A stretch of 30,031 bases of DNA. Source: Prochlorococcus sp. AG-409-A19 (GTDB lineage: Bacteria; Cyanobacteriota; Cyanobacteriia; PCC-6307; Cyanobiaceae). The DNA is taken from positions 1 through 30,031 of the forward strand of contig QCJH01000015.1 of assembly GCA_003216155.1 (NCBI GenBank), read 5' to 3'. The number at the start of each line of letters is the position of its first letter. Position 1 is the stretch's first letter. Both the position numbers and the translations under genes were made by a program. Below, piece after piece: positions 8,747 through 18,619 of this stretch. Under the pieces are notes generated by a model that did not search any database, had not been told where the DNA came from, and saw only the letters and a program-made list of their open reading frames with translations.

Positions 8747-11230
8747 ATGGCCGAGGAGCGCCTACAACCAATTTCGTTGCATCAAGAGATGCAACGCTCT
8801 TATCTCGAATACGCGATGAGCGTAATCGTTGGAAGAGCCTTGCCAGATGCGAGAGATGGGCTGAAGCCAGTTCAACGTCGCATTCTTTTTGCAATGCATG
8901 AACTGGGACTTACTCCTGATCGACCTTATAGAAAATGCGCTCGAGTAGTTGGAGATGTTCTAGGTAAATATCATCCACATGGAGATCAAGCCGTTTATGA
9001 CGCATTGGTGCGCATCGTACAAACCTTTGCTAGTCGCTACCCGTTACTAGATGGTCACGGAAATTTTGGATCTGTTGATGATGATCCACCAGCAGCGATG
9101 AGATATACAGAAACGAGAATTGCCCCCATCGCTTACGAAGCGATGTTGAATGAAATAGGTGAAGAAACGGTTGATTTTTCACCGAATTTTGATGGGTCTC
9201 AACAAGAACCTTCTGTTTTACCTGCTCAACTCCCTTTCTTACTCCTCAATGGATGTTCAGGTATAGCTGTAGGAATGGCTACAAGTATTCCTCCTCACAA
9301 CTTAAACGAAGTAGTTGATGGATTAATAGCACTAATCAAAAAACCAGAACTGAGTGATGAAAAACTTTTAGAACTAATACCTGGTCCTGACTTCCCAACT
9401 GGAGGAGAAATTTTAGTTGGAAATGGTATTAAAGAAACATATTTAAAAGGTAGAGGTAGTATACCAATGAGAGGATTAGCACATATAGAAGAAATACAAC
9501 CAGGTAAAGGTAAACATAAAAGAAGTGCGGTAATAATCAATGAATTACCATATCAACTAAGCAAAGCGGGATGGATTGAAAAATTAGCTGATCTTGTAAA
9601 TGATGGAAAGATTTCAGGTATTGCTGATATACGCGATGAAAGTGATAGAGAAGGAATGAGAATTGTTGTCGAATTAAGGCGTGATGTAAATCCAGAAAAA
9701 GTAATAACAGATTTACACCATAAAACCTCACTACAAAATAACTTTGGTGCAATTTTATTAGCATTAATAGAAGGACAACCGCAACAACTATCACTGAAAA
9801 AATTATTAAAGAATTTTTTAGAATATCGTGAATTAACTATCACAAGAAGAACTAAGTATTCGCTTGGTAAAACCGTTAAAAGATTAGAGATAGTAATAGG
9901 ATTGATAAAAGCTATCAAGAACTTACAAACAGTGATCAAATTAATTCAAAACGCAAATGACGCAGGAGCAGCAAAAATAAAATTAATTGTTCAATTAGAT
10001 ATAAATGAAAAGCAAGCTGATGCAGTATTAGCAATGCCGCTAAGAAAACTTACTAATTTAGAGCAAGATGGTCTTCATAAAGAAAAGGAAGAACTTGAAA
10101 TAAGAAAAAAGGAATTAGAAAGTTTACTAGTTGAAAGAAATAAATTATTAAATGTGTTAATAAAAGAATTAAAACAACTGAAGAAAAGATTTGGGAATCC
10201 AAGAAGATCCAAACTCATATATGGTGGAGACCTACTCCTTGCAGAAAAAGCAGCAAATCAAAGGCCTAATGCAGAACTGCAACGACAACAAGCATTAGAA
10301 GCACTACCACAAGACAGTAAACTACTAATACACCAAAATAATCAGGTAAAAATTATCAGCCCACAAGTCCTAGGAAGATTACACCTAGACAAAGAATGTA
10401 CATTAGGGGATAATCCTTCGGCAGGAAAATTAATAATTCCAATCGAAACTAATCCCAAAATACTAGCCATTACTGAAACCGGAAGAATTGCCCTAGTGAA
10501 ATGGGAATTTTCAGGGCAACAACCAGGAAATATTGAAAGGTTTTTACCTGGAGGTATAGAAGGAGATAAACTTGTTACTTTATTACCCATTCCTAAATCC
10601 TCAGAGCAAAAACTAAGCCTTGGTTTACTAAGTAGCGATGGACGTTTTAAACGATTATCATTTGAAGAGATCATAGAGTTATCTGGAAGGGCAGCAACAA
10701 TTTTAAAACTCAAAGAAAGCGTAACTTTAAAAGCAGCAGTTATTTGCGAAGAGAATGGTCAAGTCATCATATCAAGTAATTTAGGAAGACTCTTGAAACT
10801 CTCTATCAATAAAGAAAGTATGCCAATAATGGGTAAAATGGCACAAGGCCCTATCACAATGAGATTGTTTAAAACAGAATCAATTATTGGGGCAATTTCA
10901 TGTTCAAAAAATACTCAGGAAACAATTATCCTCTCAACAAAGAAAGGAAAACTGTTTAAAGTATCCATAAATTCGTTAAGATCGTGCAATCGTGGAAGTC
11001 TTGGTGAAATGATGATGAACATCAACACATCCAAAGAAACAATAATTTCTATTTGCAGTGGAGAAAAACTTTTAGGAATTATTAGTACTAAATCTCGACA
11101 TGGAAGGCTTGATGCCAGATTATTAGAAAGCGGAACAGTCAAAAAGCCTACGGTTAAAAAAATTGAAATGAAAGAAGAAGAATATATAGACGAAATAACA
11201 CCTCTATTAATTCAACAAGACAAAGATTAG
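8747..11230 (+). CDS. Type IIA DNA topoisomerase subunit A (GyrA/ParC-like)
   Basis: The 827-residue protein is the DNA-breaking subunit of a gyrase or topoisomerase IV. The catalytic tyrosine is Tyr120 in AAMRYTETR, preceded by [13 protein letters not shown] (about 73-85) and the QRRILFAM block. A coiled-coil arm is at about 440-480, and a beta-pinwheel C-terminal domain follows from about 510. I find no GyrA box (Q-[RK]-R-G-G-[RK]-G) in that domain, which favours a topoisomerase IV-like activity over supercoiling gyrase, although this is an inference. The quinolone-sensitive serine position holds Gln81. The partner GyrB/ParE is not in the window. The gene runs tail to tail with purF, overlapping it by 4 bases. 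Confidence 0.9.
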   Translation: MAEERLQPISLHQEMQRSYLEYAMSVIVGRALPDARDGLKPVQRRILFAMHELGLTPDRPYRKCARVVGDVLGKYHPHGDQAVYDALVRIVQTFASRYPLLDGHGNFGSVDDDPPAAMRYTETRIAPIAYEAMLNEIGEETVDFSPNFDGSQQEPSVLPAQLPFLLLNGCSGIAVGMATSIPPHNLNEVVDGLIALIKKPELSDEKLLELIPGPDFPTGGEILVGNGIKETYLKGRGSIPMRGLAHIEEIQPGKGKHKRSAVIINELPYQLSKAGWIEKLADLVNDGKISGIADIRDESDREGMRIVVELRRDVNPEKVITDLHHKTSLQNNFGAILLALIEGQPQQLSLKKLLKNFLEYRELTITRRTKYSLGKTVKRLEIVIGLIKAIKNLQTVIKLIQNANDAGAAKIKLIVQLDINEKQADAVLAMPLRKLTNLEQDGLHKEKEELEIRKKELESLLVERNKLLNVLIKELKQLKKRFGNPRRSKLIYGGDLLLAEKAANQRPNAELQRQQALEALPQDSKLLIHQNNQVKIISPQVLGRLHLDKECTLGDNPSAGKLIIPIETNPKILAITETGRIALVKWEFSGQQPGNIERFLPGGIEGDKLVTLLPIPKSSEQKLSLGLLSSDGRFKRLSFEEIIELSGRAATILKLKESVTLKAAVICEENGQVIISSNLGRLLKLSINKESMPIMGKMAQGPITMRLFKTESIIGAISCSKNTQETIILSTKKGKLFKVSINSLRSCNRGSLGEMMMNINTSKETIISICSGEKLLGIISTKSRHGRLDARLLESGTVKKPTVKKIEMKEEEYIDEITPLLIQQDKD

Positions 11231-12681
11231 GAAAGATATGTTTTTTCTACCCATATTAAATATTCTTCAGTTATATTTCCAGTAATATATTCACCATTAA
11301 AACACGACATATCTAGATTCTCAATGCTAGAATCTTGAATAATTGCTCTCTTCATATCATCGATTTCTTGATAAACTAGATAATCAGTAGCAAGTTCATT
11401 AGAGATTTCTAATATTGTTCTTCCATGAGCAATTAATTCATTTCTACTAGGCATATTAATTCCATAAACATGTGGGAAACGCACTGGAGGAGCTGCAGAT
11501 GTGAAAGTAACCTTATTCGCACCAGCTAAACGAGCCATCTGTACAATTTGCTTAGATGTAGTTCCTCTAACTACGGAATCATCAACTATCAAAATATTTT
11601 TTCCTTTAAACTCTGTGCCCATTGCATTTAACTTTTGTCTAACAGACTTCTTTCTATGAGCTTGACCAGGCATAATAAAGGTACGACCTACATAACGATT
11701 CTTAAAAAAACCTTCGCGATATTCTATACCTAACTGCCTTGCCACCTGCATTGCTGCTGGCCTGGATGAATCTGGTATAGGCATAACAACATCAATATCA
11801 CCACTAGATATCTGTTTAGAAATAGTTTCAGCTAAACAATCACCCATACGTAACCTTGCTTCATAAACCGATATTCCATTCATAATTGAATCAGGGCGAG
11901 CTAAATAAACATATTCAAAAGAACAAGGAAATAATTTTGGATCAGAATAACATTGACAAGAATAAAATTCACCGTTTAAGGTAATAAATACGGCTTCGCC
12001 AGGGGCGATGTCTCTTACAATCTTATAATCATTATTTTCTAAAACCAATGATTCACTTGCTATCATCCATTCATCCTTATCTTTAATTTTTCTATTGCCT
12101 AAAACAAGTGGACGAATTCCATAAGGGTCTCTAAAAGCTAGAATTCCATGTCCTGCTATTAAAGCAATCGCTGAATAAGATCCTTCAATTCTTTTATGAA
12201 CTGCAGAAACAGCTTCAAAAGTTTGCTCAGGAGATAAGGCTTTTTCTTTTGATTTTGATTGTAATTCTGTAGCTAAAACATTGAGCAACATTTCTGTATC
12301 ACTAGTCGAGTTTGTATGACGACGGTCAATACTAAAAAGATCTTTTTCTAATTCACGAGTATTGGTTAAATTACCATTATGAACCAAAATAATCCCATAA
12401 GGAGCATTTACATAAAACGGCTGGGCTTCCTCTTCTCTATCCGCTGCTCCTTTAGTAGCATATCGAACATGCCCTAAACCTACATTACCTATTAAATTTC
12501 TCATATTTCTAGTTCTATATGCTTCTCGGACTTGACCTTTTGATTTGTGTAAATGAAAAATACTACCGTCCATAGTCGCAATTCCTGTGGAATCTTGACC
12601 ACGATGCTGAAGCAGTAACAAACTATCGTATATCTGCTGATTTACGAGCTCGGTAGAAACGATGCCGACAATGCCGCACAT
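11227..12681 (-). CDS. purF: Amidophosphoribosyltransferase
   Basis: PurF makes phosphoribosylamine from PRPP and glutamine, the first committed step of purine synthesis. The N-terminal nucleophile is Cys2 directly after Met (MCGIVGIV), with [10 protein letters not shown] at 26-35 and NGN at 102-104 in the glutaminase domain. The PRPP loop [13 protein letters not shown] spans 364-376. Overall the 484-residue protein resembles the Bacillus-type enzyme, yet two of that enzyme's four iron-sulfur ligand positions are changed: Cys253 and Cys460 are present, while the others read His404 (RFPHVYG) and Asp457 (DMSC). There is also no propeptide before Cys2. It follows purL on the same strand after 66 bases and has its own AAGGAG ribosome binding site. 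Confidence 0.96.
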   Translation of the reverse strand: MCGIVGIVSTELVNQQIYDSLLLLQHRGQDSTGIATMDGSIFHLHKSKGQVREAYRTRNMRNLIGNVGLGHVRYATKGAADREEEAQPFYVNAPYGIILVHNGNLTNTRELEKDLFSIDRRHTNSTSDTEMLLNVLATELQSKSKEKALSPEQTFEAVSAVHKRIEGSYSAIALIAGHGILAFRDPYGIRPLVLGNRKIKDKDEWMIASESLVLENNDYKIVRDIAPGEAVFITLNGEFYSCQCYSDPKLFPCSFEYVYLARPDSIMNGISVYEARLRMGDCLAETISKQISSGDIDVVMPIPDSSRPAAMQVARQLGIEYREGFFKNRYVGRTFIMPGQAHRKKSVRQKLNAMGTEFKGKNILIVDDSVVRGTTSKQIVQMARLAGANKVTFTSAAPPVRFPHVYGINMPSRNELIAHGRTILEISNELATDYLVYQEIDDMKRAIIQDSSIENLDMSCFNGEYITGNITEEYLIWVEKTYLS

Positions 12682-12692
12682 ACAAAACGGAG

Positions 12693-12698
12693 CTCCTT
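12693..12698 (-). promoter_or_regulatory. Strong Shine-Dalgarno of purF
   Basis: AAGGAG on the minus strand lies 11 bases before the purF ATG. It stands out because most starts in this window have weak or no ribosome binding sites, and it supports the MCGIVGIV start without a propeptide. Confidence 0.6.
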
Positions 12699-12747
12699 AG
12701 TTTATTATTCAAGTATTTTGCACTAAAAGAGAACAAAGAACGAAGAT

Positions 12748-15126
12748 TTAAGGAAATTTATCTAAACCCATACGGCGTGGAATAGCCATTTCATAAGTCT
12801 CTGAAAGATCTTTAAGAGACAGATCGATAAGAGTAGTCTCACCCTGACTGATCAAAAGCTTAGATTCATGGGTAACGACGCCTATTTCTTGAGCAGGGAT
12901 TCTTTTATCAAGTAGCCCATTTAAATCTTCCAGAGCTTGTGTCCATGATAATAAAGAATTCTCAGGCACACTAACCAAAATCCTTGATCCTCCTTCTGCA
13001 TAAAGAATACGATCAATACGACAATTGTAAGGAGGTAATTTGACATGACAACCAAAACTAGAACTGATACAACATTCAGCTAATGCAACAGATAATCCGC
13101 CATCACTTACATCATGAGCTGAATTAATATATTTTTTTGAAATCATATCTCTTAGGAAAGATTGTATTGATTTTTCAAGTGTTAAATCAATTTCTGGTGG
13201 TCTACCTGTTAATAAACCATGTATGTTTTGAAGATACATAGAAGCAGACAAAGTAACTCTTGAATCAATCGAATAATTCTCTGATAAAGGAACACCTAAT
13301 AACCAAATAGTATCTCCTTTTGACAACCATCCTTGACCTACAATAGAGTCAATATTATGTACCAAGCCAACCATTCCTATAACAGGAGTAGGTTGTATTG
13401 GTTTTATCTTTCCAGCCTGATTTCTCGTCTCATTATATAAAGAAACATTCCCTCCAGTTACTGGTGTTTCAAGGTTAGTACAAGCATAGGTTATACCTTT
13501 ACAAGCCATTGCCAATTGCCAATAACCTAAAGGTGTTTCAGGAGAAGGGAAATTAAGATTATCAGTGACAGCTAAAGGCTCAGCTCCAACACAACTTAAA
13601 TTTCTTGCAGATTCAACAACTGAAGCAACAGCTCCCCTTTCTGGATCAAGATAAACCCACCTATTGGAACAATCAACAACAGCTGCCACTCCCCTTGTGT
13701 GATTGTTTTTTTTCGTATTAGATTGTTGACCACGTAAACGAATTACAGCAGCATCAGCCTGTCCTGGAGGAATAATAGTGTTTGATTGAACTTGATAATC
13801 ATATTGTCTATAAACCCAACGTTTAGAAGCTATAGTTGGATCATCTAATAATTTCAATAAGATTTGATTCCATGTATAGGTTGAAATTTTTACATCATTT
13901 TTAAAAATAGATATTTCGAAATTATCACATTCTGGAAGTTCCTGTTCACTCCAAAGCCAATGATTTGATATTTCTAAGGGAACATTGGGAAGTAAATCAT
14001 GCTGCTCTACTGGTGTGTCGTTTGCTAGAGCATTAGCTGGTATATCAGCAACTATCTGGCCATTTTGTAATATTCTGACTGTTTTTTCCTCGAGAACACG
14101 TCCTACGACAGTCCCATGAAGACCCCAACGTGTGAACTCCTGAATTAATCTTTTTTCTGAACCTGGAGAAATAACAAAAAGCATTCTTTCCTGTGACTCT
14201 GAAAGAAGAAATTCATAGGGGGTCATTCCATGCTCTCTGGCTGGTACTTTATCCAGATCTAATTCAATACCTAAATCTCCTTTTGCTGCCATTTCAGAGC
14301 AACTACAAGTTAAACCGGCAGCTCCCATATCTTGAGCTGCTATAACATCCCCAGTTTTAAAAACAGATAAACAAGCTTCGATCAAGCCTTTTTCTAGAAA
14401 AGGATCACCCACTTGCACTGCTGGACGATCATCTGAAGAAGATTTACTTAATTCAGCACTAGCAAAACTGGCTCCCCCCATACCATCTCTACCAGTAGTA
14501 CTGCCAACATAAAGAACAGGAAAACCAATACCTTTAGCCCCAGAACAAACAATATTATCTGTTTCCATTAATCCAATTGCCATAGCATTAACTAATGGAT
14601 TACCTGAATAACTGTCATCAAACCCAACCTCACCACCAATAGTTGGAACACCTACACAATTTCCATAATGAGATATTCCAGCTACAACACCTTGCATTAA
14701 ACCAACATTTTTGGGTGTTTCCAATGGACCAAATCGCAAAGCATTTAATAAAGCAATAGGTCTGGCACCCATGGTAAAAATATCACGCAAAATACCTCCA
14801 ACTCCTGTTGCTGCACCTTGGAATGGTTCTAATGCTGAAGGATGATTGTGACTTTCAATTTTAAAAGCTAATTTATCTCCTTGCCCAAGATCAACAACGC
14901 CAGCATTTTCTCCAGGACCAACAAGAATTCTAGGACCTTTAGTTGGAAAATTACCTAACAAAGTTCTAGAGTTACGATAACAACAATGTTCTGACCACAT
15001 AACTCCAAACATACCCAGTTCAGCTCTATTGGGTTTTCGTTTAAGCCGCTTACAAATTTCTTCATAATCTTGAAGCTTTAAACCCTCTTGCTTCAAGGCT
15101 TCTTGAACGTCATAGTCAACAGTCAA
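12748..15126 (-). CDS. purL: Phosphoribosylformylglycinamidine synthase subunit PurL
   Basis: This is the short (small-type) PurL, 792 residues, which converts FGAR to FGAM with ATP. It lacks the glutaminase domain of the long enterobacterial enzyme and so should work with separate PurQ and PurS, neither of which is in this window. Conserved blocks include WSEHCCY (44-50, active-site His47), [18 protein letters not shown] (91-108) and the second-half repeat containing [16 protein letters not shown]. The start is TTG at 15126, giving [16 protein letters not shown]; no in-frame ATG is nearby. It lies 54 bases after the PRC-barrel gene and 66 bases before purF on the same strand, consistent with one dnaN-PRC-purL-purF transcript. 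Confidence 0.96.
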   Translation of the reverse strand: MTVDYDVQEALKQEGLKLQDYEEICKRLKRKPNRAELGMFGVMWSEHCCYRNSRTLLGNFPTKGPRILVGPGENAGVVDLGQGDKLAFKIESHNHPSALEPFQGAATGVGGILRDIFTMGARPIALLNALRFGPLETPKNVGLMQGVVAGISHYGNCVGVPTIGGEVGFDDSYSGNPLVNAMAIGLMETDNIVCSGAKGIGFPVLYVGSTTGRDGMGGASFASAELSKSSSDDRPAVQVGDPFLEKGLIEACLSVFKTGDVIAAQDMGAAGLTCSCSEMAAKGDLGIELDLDKVPAREHGMTPYEFLLSESQERMLFVISPGSEKRLIQEFTRWGLHGTVVGRVLEEKTVRILQNGQIVADIPANALANDTPVEQHDLLPNVPLEISNHWLWSEQELPECDNFEISIFKNDVKISTYTWNQILLKLLDDPTIASKRWVYRQYDYQVQSNTIIPPGQADAAVIRLRGQQSNTKKNNHTRGVAAVVDCSNRWVYLDPERGAVASVVESARNLSCVGAEPLAVTDNLNFPSPETPLGYWQLAMACKGITYACTNLETPVTGGNVSLYNETRNQAGKIKPIQPTPVIGMVGLVHNIDSIVGQGWLSKGDTIWLLGVPLSENYSIDSRVTLSASMYLQNIHGLLTGRPPEIDLTLEKSIQSFLRDMISKKYINSAHDVSDGGLSVALAECCISSSFGCHVKLPPYNCRIDRILYAEGGSRILVSVPENSLLSWTQALEDLNGLLDKRIPAQEIGVVTHESKLLISQGETTLIDLSLKDLSETYEMAIPRRMGLDKFP

Positions 15127-15180
15127 AACAGAATTTGAGAAGATACAAAACCAATATATTGCTAATATCCATAAATAAGA

Positions 15181-15966
15181 TCAAAACCATGGATCTTCAT
15201 CGTTATCTGAAGAAATAAAGCGATTTCTAGGGTAATTTCGGACGTCACTAATTTCTGATGTCGAGGAATCGTATGAAGTATCCCAATCTTCCAAAGGGTC
15301 ATCAATAGAAATTTTCTTTTGATCATCAATACTATTATCTATTGATTCTTCCCAAGGTGGATCTTCAAGCCAGCCTTCTAATTTATTGGATGCTATATCG
15401 CTAAAATGCTGAAATTGATCACGAAAATGTCGTGTTTTACGTAAAATATCCTGACGAATGCTTGATTTAGAAAGTGGAAGATCATCGATAGAGTCAGAAG
15501 AACAGACAACCATTCCTGGTTGCTGATCAATTATTCGATCAATAGATAAAATCCATCTACTTGTTCCTGGTAGTCTAGGGTCTGTTCTAGAAACTAAATA
15601 ATGAATAATTTTTCCATCTTTAAATGAAAAAACAAAATCTGCTATTAATCCTATTCTTGAACCATTTTTACTCAAAAGTTCAGCATCAATCAAAGTAGGC
15701 AAACGAGATAAAAGCGATTGATCATAGTTAGCTGGATTTCCCTTTACATAAATTTGCTTTTCACTAATTCCTCTACATTGATCTAACCGCCATATATCTC
15801 TAGCAAGTCTCAAAGATGATGGTTTACTCGCCCAGCCTAAAATCCTATGTACAGGTGGATGCATCCAACAATTTATGCCAATGCCATGATCAATTCCTTG
15901 ATCACATCTAACTCGATGTTTTAAAAGGTCAGTCATCAAATATTGTTCAGGTAAATTTAAAATCAT
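15181..15966 (-). CDS. PRC-barrel domain protein translationally coupled to dnaN
   Basis: The 261-residue protein appears to carry two PRC-barrel-like modules: an N-terminal one at about residues 1-85, and a second at about 88-160 with IDAELLSKNGSRIGLIADF and GKIIHYLVSR. A charged region follows, and then a very acidic tail ending SSDNDEDPWF. PRC barrels occur in RimM and in photosynthetic reaction centre H subunits and usually mediate RNA or protein contacts. The function of this one is unknown. The ATG start overlaps the dnaN stop by 4 bases (ATGA), so the two are co-translated. From memory, this neighbour of dnaN is conserved in marine picocyanobacteria. No signal peptide or membrane segment is seen. 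Confidence 0.8.
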   Translation of the reverse strand: MILNLPEQYLMTDLLKHRVRCDQGIDHGIGINCWMHPPVHRILGWASKPSSLRLARDIWRLDQCRGISEKQIYVKGNPANYDQSLLSRLPTLIDAELLSKNGSRIGLIADFVFSFKDGKIIHYLVSRTDPRLPGTSRWILSIDRIIDQQPGMVVCSSDSIDDLPLSKSSIRQDILRKTRHFRDQFQHFSDIASNKLEGWLEDPPWEESIDNSIDDQKKISIDDPLEDWDTSYDSSTSEISDVRNYPRNRFISSDNDEDPWF

Positions 15967-17111
15967 GTTCGTATTTGGACTGGCATGACTAAATATAAAA
16001 AACCAGAATCACTATTCTCTGCTGAAAGAATAACAGGAGTATTTGGTGAATTACAATTTAAGACTACTAAATCAGAATCTATAGATTTTAAACCTTCGAG
16101 TACATATCTTACATTAAAAGCTATTTGTATAGACTCACCTATAAATTTAATAGGTATAGATTCAGAGCCACTCCCAACATCTTGAGCATCTGCTGTCACT
16201 TTCATAATTTCAGACTTCTCGTCTAAAGTAATCTTAACAACATTATTTAATTGATCAGCTAACACGGCTACACGTTCTAATGATTGAATAAACGAATTTC
16301 TATTAATATAGATTTTTCTGCTAAATTCGGATGGAATTAATTGAGAATATTTTGGATAATCTCCTTCTAAAGTTCTACTAGTTATAACCTGATCTGAAGA
16401 TAAGAAGACTACTTGTCCTTGGTCACAAAATAAACTTACTGTATCATTATCTCTTAAACTATTCATCAACCTTTCTACTTCGCGTAAAGATCTTGAAGGT
16501 AGTGTAATAGCAAAATCATCAATTTCATTTGCAGATTCAGATTCTAAAGCATCCTTAATGTTTAATACTGCTAATCTGTGTCCATCAGTTGCTGCTGAGA
16601 TCATTTCACATCCATTAAAACTTAAATGTACACCCGTTAAAAGTTGTTTTGCTTCATCTGAACTACTCGCAAAGATTGTACTTTTTAATGCTTTAATTAG
16701 AGAGTGCCTATTAACCTTAAAAGCTCTTCCACTTTGTACTAAGGGAAGCTCAGGATAATCATCAGAAGACATTCCTCGCATTTGATAACTTCCATTTGAA
16801 CTTATTAATTCAACATTTTCTCCTAAATCATCGCTAATCAAAGTAATAGGACTATCTGTTGATAACCTAGCAACTATTTCTACAAGTAATTTTGCAGGTA
16901 ATGTTATTGCACCACTAGTTTCAATAGTTGCAGAAAAAGAAGTCTGAATTCCTAAATTTAAATCAAAACCAGTTAAGCTTAATCTTTCTGTACCTTGATC
17001 AGCGGTTAGTAGAACATTAGCCAAAACAGGATGAGTAGGCCGCGAAGCTACTGCTCTACTTACAAGTTGAAGAGCTGAATTGAATTCTGTTTGAGCGCAA
17101 ACTAATTTCAT
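15963..17111 (-). CDS. dnaN: DNA polymerase III sliding clamp (beta subunit)
   Basis: The beta clamp encircles DNA and tethers the replicative polymerase. The 382-residue protein begins MKLVCAQTEFNSALQLVSR and contains the usual three-fold clamp repeats; SRAVASRPTHPVLANVLL (about 18-35) and TDGHRLAV are typical sequence blocks. I use ATG at 17111 and not the TTG one codon upstream, since the family starts MKLV. No Shine-Dalgarno is evident. It is the first gene on the left side of the candidate origin and reads away from it, so it lies on the leading strand. It overlaps the PRC-barrel gene by 4 bases. Confidence 0.97.
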   Translation of the reverse strand: MKLVCAQTEFNSALQLVSRAVASRPTHPVLANVLLTADQGTERLSLTGFDLNLGIQTSFSATIETSGAITLPAKLLVEIVARLSTDSPITLISDDLGENVELISSNGSYQMRGMSSDDYPELPLVQSGRAFKVNRHSLIKALKSTIFASSSDEAKQLLTGVHLSFNGCEMISAATDGHRLAVLNIKDALESESANEIDDFAITLPSRSLREVERLMNSLRDNDTVSLFCDQGQVVFLSSDQVITSRTLEGDYPKYSQLIPSEFSRKIYINRNSFIQSLERVAVLADQLNNVVKITLDEKSEIMKVTADAQDVGSGSESIPIKFIGESIQIAFNVRYVLEGLKSIDSDLVVLNCNSPNTPVILSAENSDSGFLYLVMPVQIRT

Positions 17112-17259
17112 CAAACTACGTTCAAAGTAAAACGAGAGTAATTACACCCAAGGTTTCACAAGAATGACCAACGTGCAATAGCTTGTTAATCCATCTCATT
17201 CTTTTCTGCTAATTTCTTTTCTTATCCTAATAAAGAAAGATAGCCGTAGTAGTAGTACC

Positions 17260-17277
17260 TGTGGAAATGGTGGAAAA
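17260..17277 (-). promoter_or_regulatory. Two adjacent DnaA boxes
   Basis: TGTGGAAAT (17260-17268, reads ATTTCCACA) and GGTGGAAAA (17269-17277, reads TTTTCCACC) abut each other on the minus strand. Each is one mismatch from TTTTCCACA, the form I know as the cyanobacterial DnaA box. Confidence 0.6.
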
Positions 17278-17320
17278 GGGCCGAAATCATTTATATCACA
17301 GGTTTTTTTTTGCATAAGCT

Positions 17321-17329
17321 TGTGGAATT
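17321..17329 (-). promoter_or_regulatory. DnaA-box-like site
   Basis: TGTGGAATT reads AATTCCACA on the minus strand, two mismatches from TTTTCCACA but with the TTCCACA core intact. Confidence 0.45.
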
Positions 17330-17350
17330 TAATTCTCAAATCCTGGAGAA

Positions 17351-17420
17351 CTTTTAATTTTTAGAAATAATTTTTATTTTTAAAATTTCTTTTTTCATAT
17401 ATTTGGTTTTTTAATTTCTT
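17351..17420. other. AT-rich candidate DNA-unwinding element
   Basis: Counting by eye gives 7 G/C in these 70 bases, arranged as runs of T with short A tracts. It is flanked by DnaA-box-like sites on both sides: three pointing one way to the left and two pointing the other way to the right. Confidence 0.55.
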
Positions 17421-17450
17421 TTCCACAAATTTAAAGCCACTCTTTCCACG
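17419..17450 (+). promoter_or_regulatory. Perfect DnaA box and a weaker neighbour
   Basis: TTTTCCACA (17419-17427) matches the expected cyanobacterial DnaA box exactly. CTTTCCACG (17442-17450) has two mismatches. Both lie on the plus strand, immediately right of the AT-rich segment. Confidence 0.6.
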
Positions 17451-17460
17451 TTTCTCCTCA

Positions 17461-17482
17461 GACAGTTTGGCTACCGTCTGTC
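17461..17482. repeat. Hairpin between the origin sites and the thrC end
   Basis: GACAG (17461-17465) pairs with CTGTC (17478-17482), and TGG pairs with CCG (one G-T) inside it around a CTA loop. It follows the thrC stop by 13 bases, but no T-run follows on the minus strand, so it is at best a rho-dependent or processed transcript end. Confidence 0.3.
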
Positions 17483-17495
17483 ATTGCTTTGTGAC

Positions 17496-18602
17496 TTATA
17501 GGCCCATCATTTTTGCAATATTATTTATTTCTGCTTCTATTCCAGAATTAAATACCGCATTATTATTTTTAATGGCACAATCTGGATCTTTCAGACCATT
17601 TCCAGTTAATACACATACAACGGTTTTGTTATTTTCTAATTCATTTGCCCTTTTTAGTAAACCTGCTACTGCTGCAGCACTGGCAGGTTCACAAAAAATC
17701 CCTTCTTCTTTACCTAAGATTTTATATGCTTCTATTATTTCATTATCAGTAACATCTAAGAAACTTCCTTTACTATTTTCTTTTGCTTTAATTGCTTTTT
17801 CTCTATTGACTGGATTACCAATTCTTATTGCTGTTGCTATTGTCTCAGGGTTTTTGACTATTGTATTCAATACTAAAGCTGCTGAACCTGTTGCTTGAAA
17901 ACCCATCATTCTTGGTAATTTTTTTGCATAACCTAATTTATAATATTCTTTGAAACCCATCCAATAAGCACTGATATTTCCAGCATTTCCCATTGGTATA
18001 CATAACCAATCAGGAGCTTCGCCTAAATTATCTATAATTTCAAATGATGCTGTTTTTTGACCTTGTAACCTAAATGGATTTACAGAATTTACAAGTGTTA
18101 TAGGATATTTTTCAGCCATTTCTTGGACAATATTTAGAGCACAATCGAAATTACCTTTAATAGCTAATATTTCAGCCCCATAGACAAGTGCTTGAGCTAA
18201 TTTTCCTTGAGCTACATAGCCATCAGGTATTAAAACATATGCTCTCATACCTGCTCTGCTGGCGTATGCAGCTGCAGATGCTGATGTATTTCCTGTACTA
18301 GCACATATAACTGCCTCACATTTTTTTTCTTTTGCTTTGCTTATTGCCATGGTCATTCCTCTATCTTTAAATGATCCTGTTGGATTAAGTCCGTCATATT
18401 TCACATAGACTTTTACTCCTTTACCGATTCTATCTTCTATAGATTTAACTCTTATTAGTGGAGTACCTCCTTCTTTAAGGCTAATGATTGGAGTGTTATC
18501 TGTAACTGGAAGTCGGTTTCTATATGCTTCTATCAGCCCTGGCCAATTTTGCTGGATTGCACTTGACCTTATACTTCTTCTGATTTGTTGAATTAAAGTC
18601 AT
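17496..18602 (-). CDS. thrC: Threonine synthase
   Basis: This PLP enzyme converts O-phosphohomoserine to threonine. The 368-residue protein has the fold-type II PLP pattern: the lysine is Lys79 in NPTGSFKDRG (73-82), and the phosphate-binding or substrate loop reads ASTGNTSASAAAYASRAG. Its length and the EGGTPL motif near residues 44-49 fit the shorter bacterial threonine synthases and not threonine dehydratase or cysteine synthase. I use ATG 18602 and not a TTG two codons upstream. It lies 17 bases after the DUF1400 gene on the same strand and ends at the edge of the candidate origin, reading towards it. On this side of the origin that makes it a lagging-strand gene. Confidence 0.95.
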   Translation of the reverse strand: MTLIQQIRRSIRSSAIQQNWPGLIEAYRNRLPVTDNTPIISLKEGGTPLIRVKSIEDRIGKGVKVYVKYDGLNPTGSFKDRGMTMAISKAKEKKCEAVICASTGNTSASAAAYASRAGMRAYVLIPDGYVAQGKLAQALVYGAEILAIKGNFDCALNIVQEMAEKYPITLVNSVNPFRLQGQKTASFEIIDNLGEAPDWLCIPMGNAGNISAYWMGFKEYYKLGYAKKLPRMMGFQATGSAALVLNTIVKNPETIATAIRIGNPVNREKAIKAKENSKGSFLDVTDNEIIEAYKILGKEEGIFCEPASAAAVAGLLKRANELENNKTVVCVLTGNGLKDPDCAIKNNNAVFNSGIEAEINNIAKMMGL

Positions 18603-18619
18603 TTTCAAGTTTAGGATGA

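Larger units (their letters stand above)
17255..17455. other. Candidate chromosomal replication origin (oriC) in the dnaN-thrC gap
   Basis: The 384-base gap 17112-17495 is the only gene-free stretch over 300 bases in the window. Its central part combines five DnaA-box-like 9-mers with a 70-base, 10% G/C segment, next to dnaN, as expected for cyanobacterial origins. Base skew also changes sign across it: within minus-strand genes on both sides, plus-strand positions 16801-16860 count 5 G and 12 C, whereas 18721-18780 count 12 G and 5 C. The part nearest dnaN (17112-17254) holds a TAGTAGTAGTA run (17247-17257) and must contain the dnaN promoter, which I could not pick out. Confidence 0.75.

Noticed and set aside
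9553..9939. 128-codon open frame on the minus strand inside the topoisomerase gene
   Set aside because: It is antisense to well-conserved topoisomerase sequence, with no ribosome binding site or known motif.
17247..17257. TAGTAGTAGTA run as a replication iteron
   Set aside because: It has three copies of a 3-base unit only, with no repeats elsewhere in the gap. It is most likely simple sequence.
17467..17898. 143-codon open frame on the plus strand over the end of thrC
   Set aside because: It is antisense to conserved threonine synthase sequence and has no recognisable protein features.
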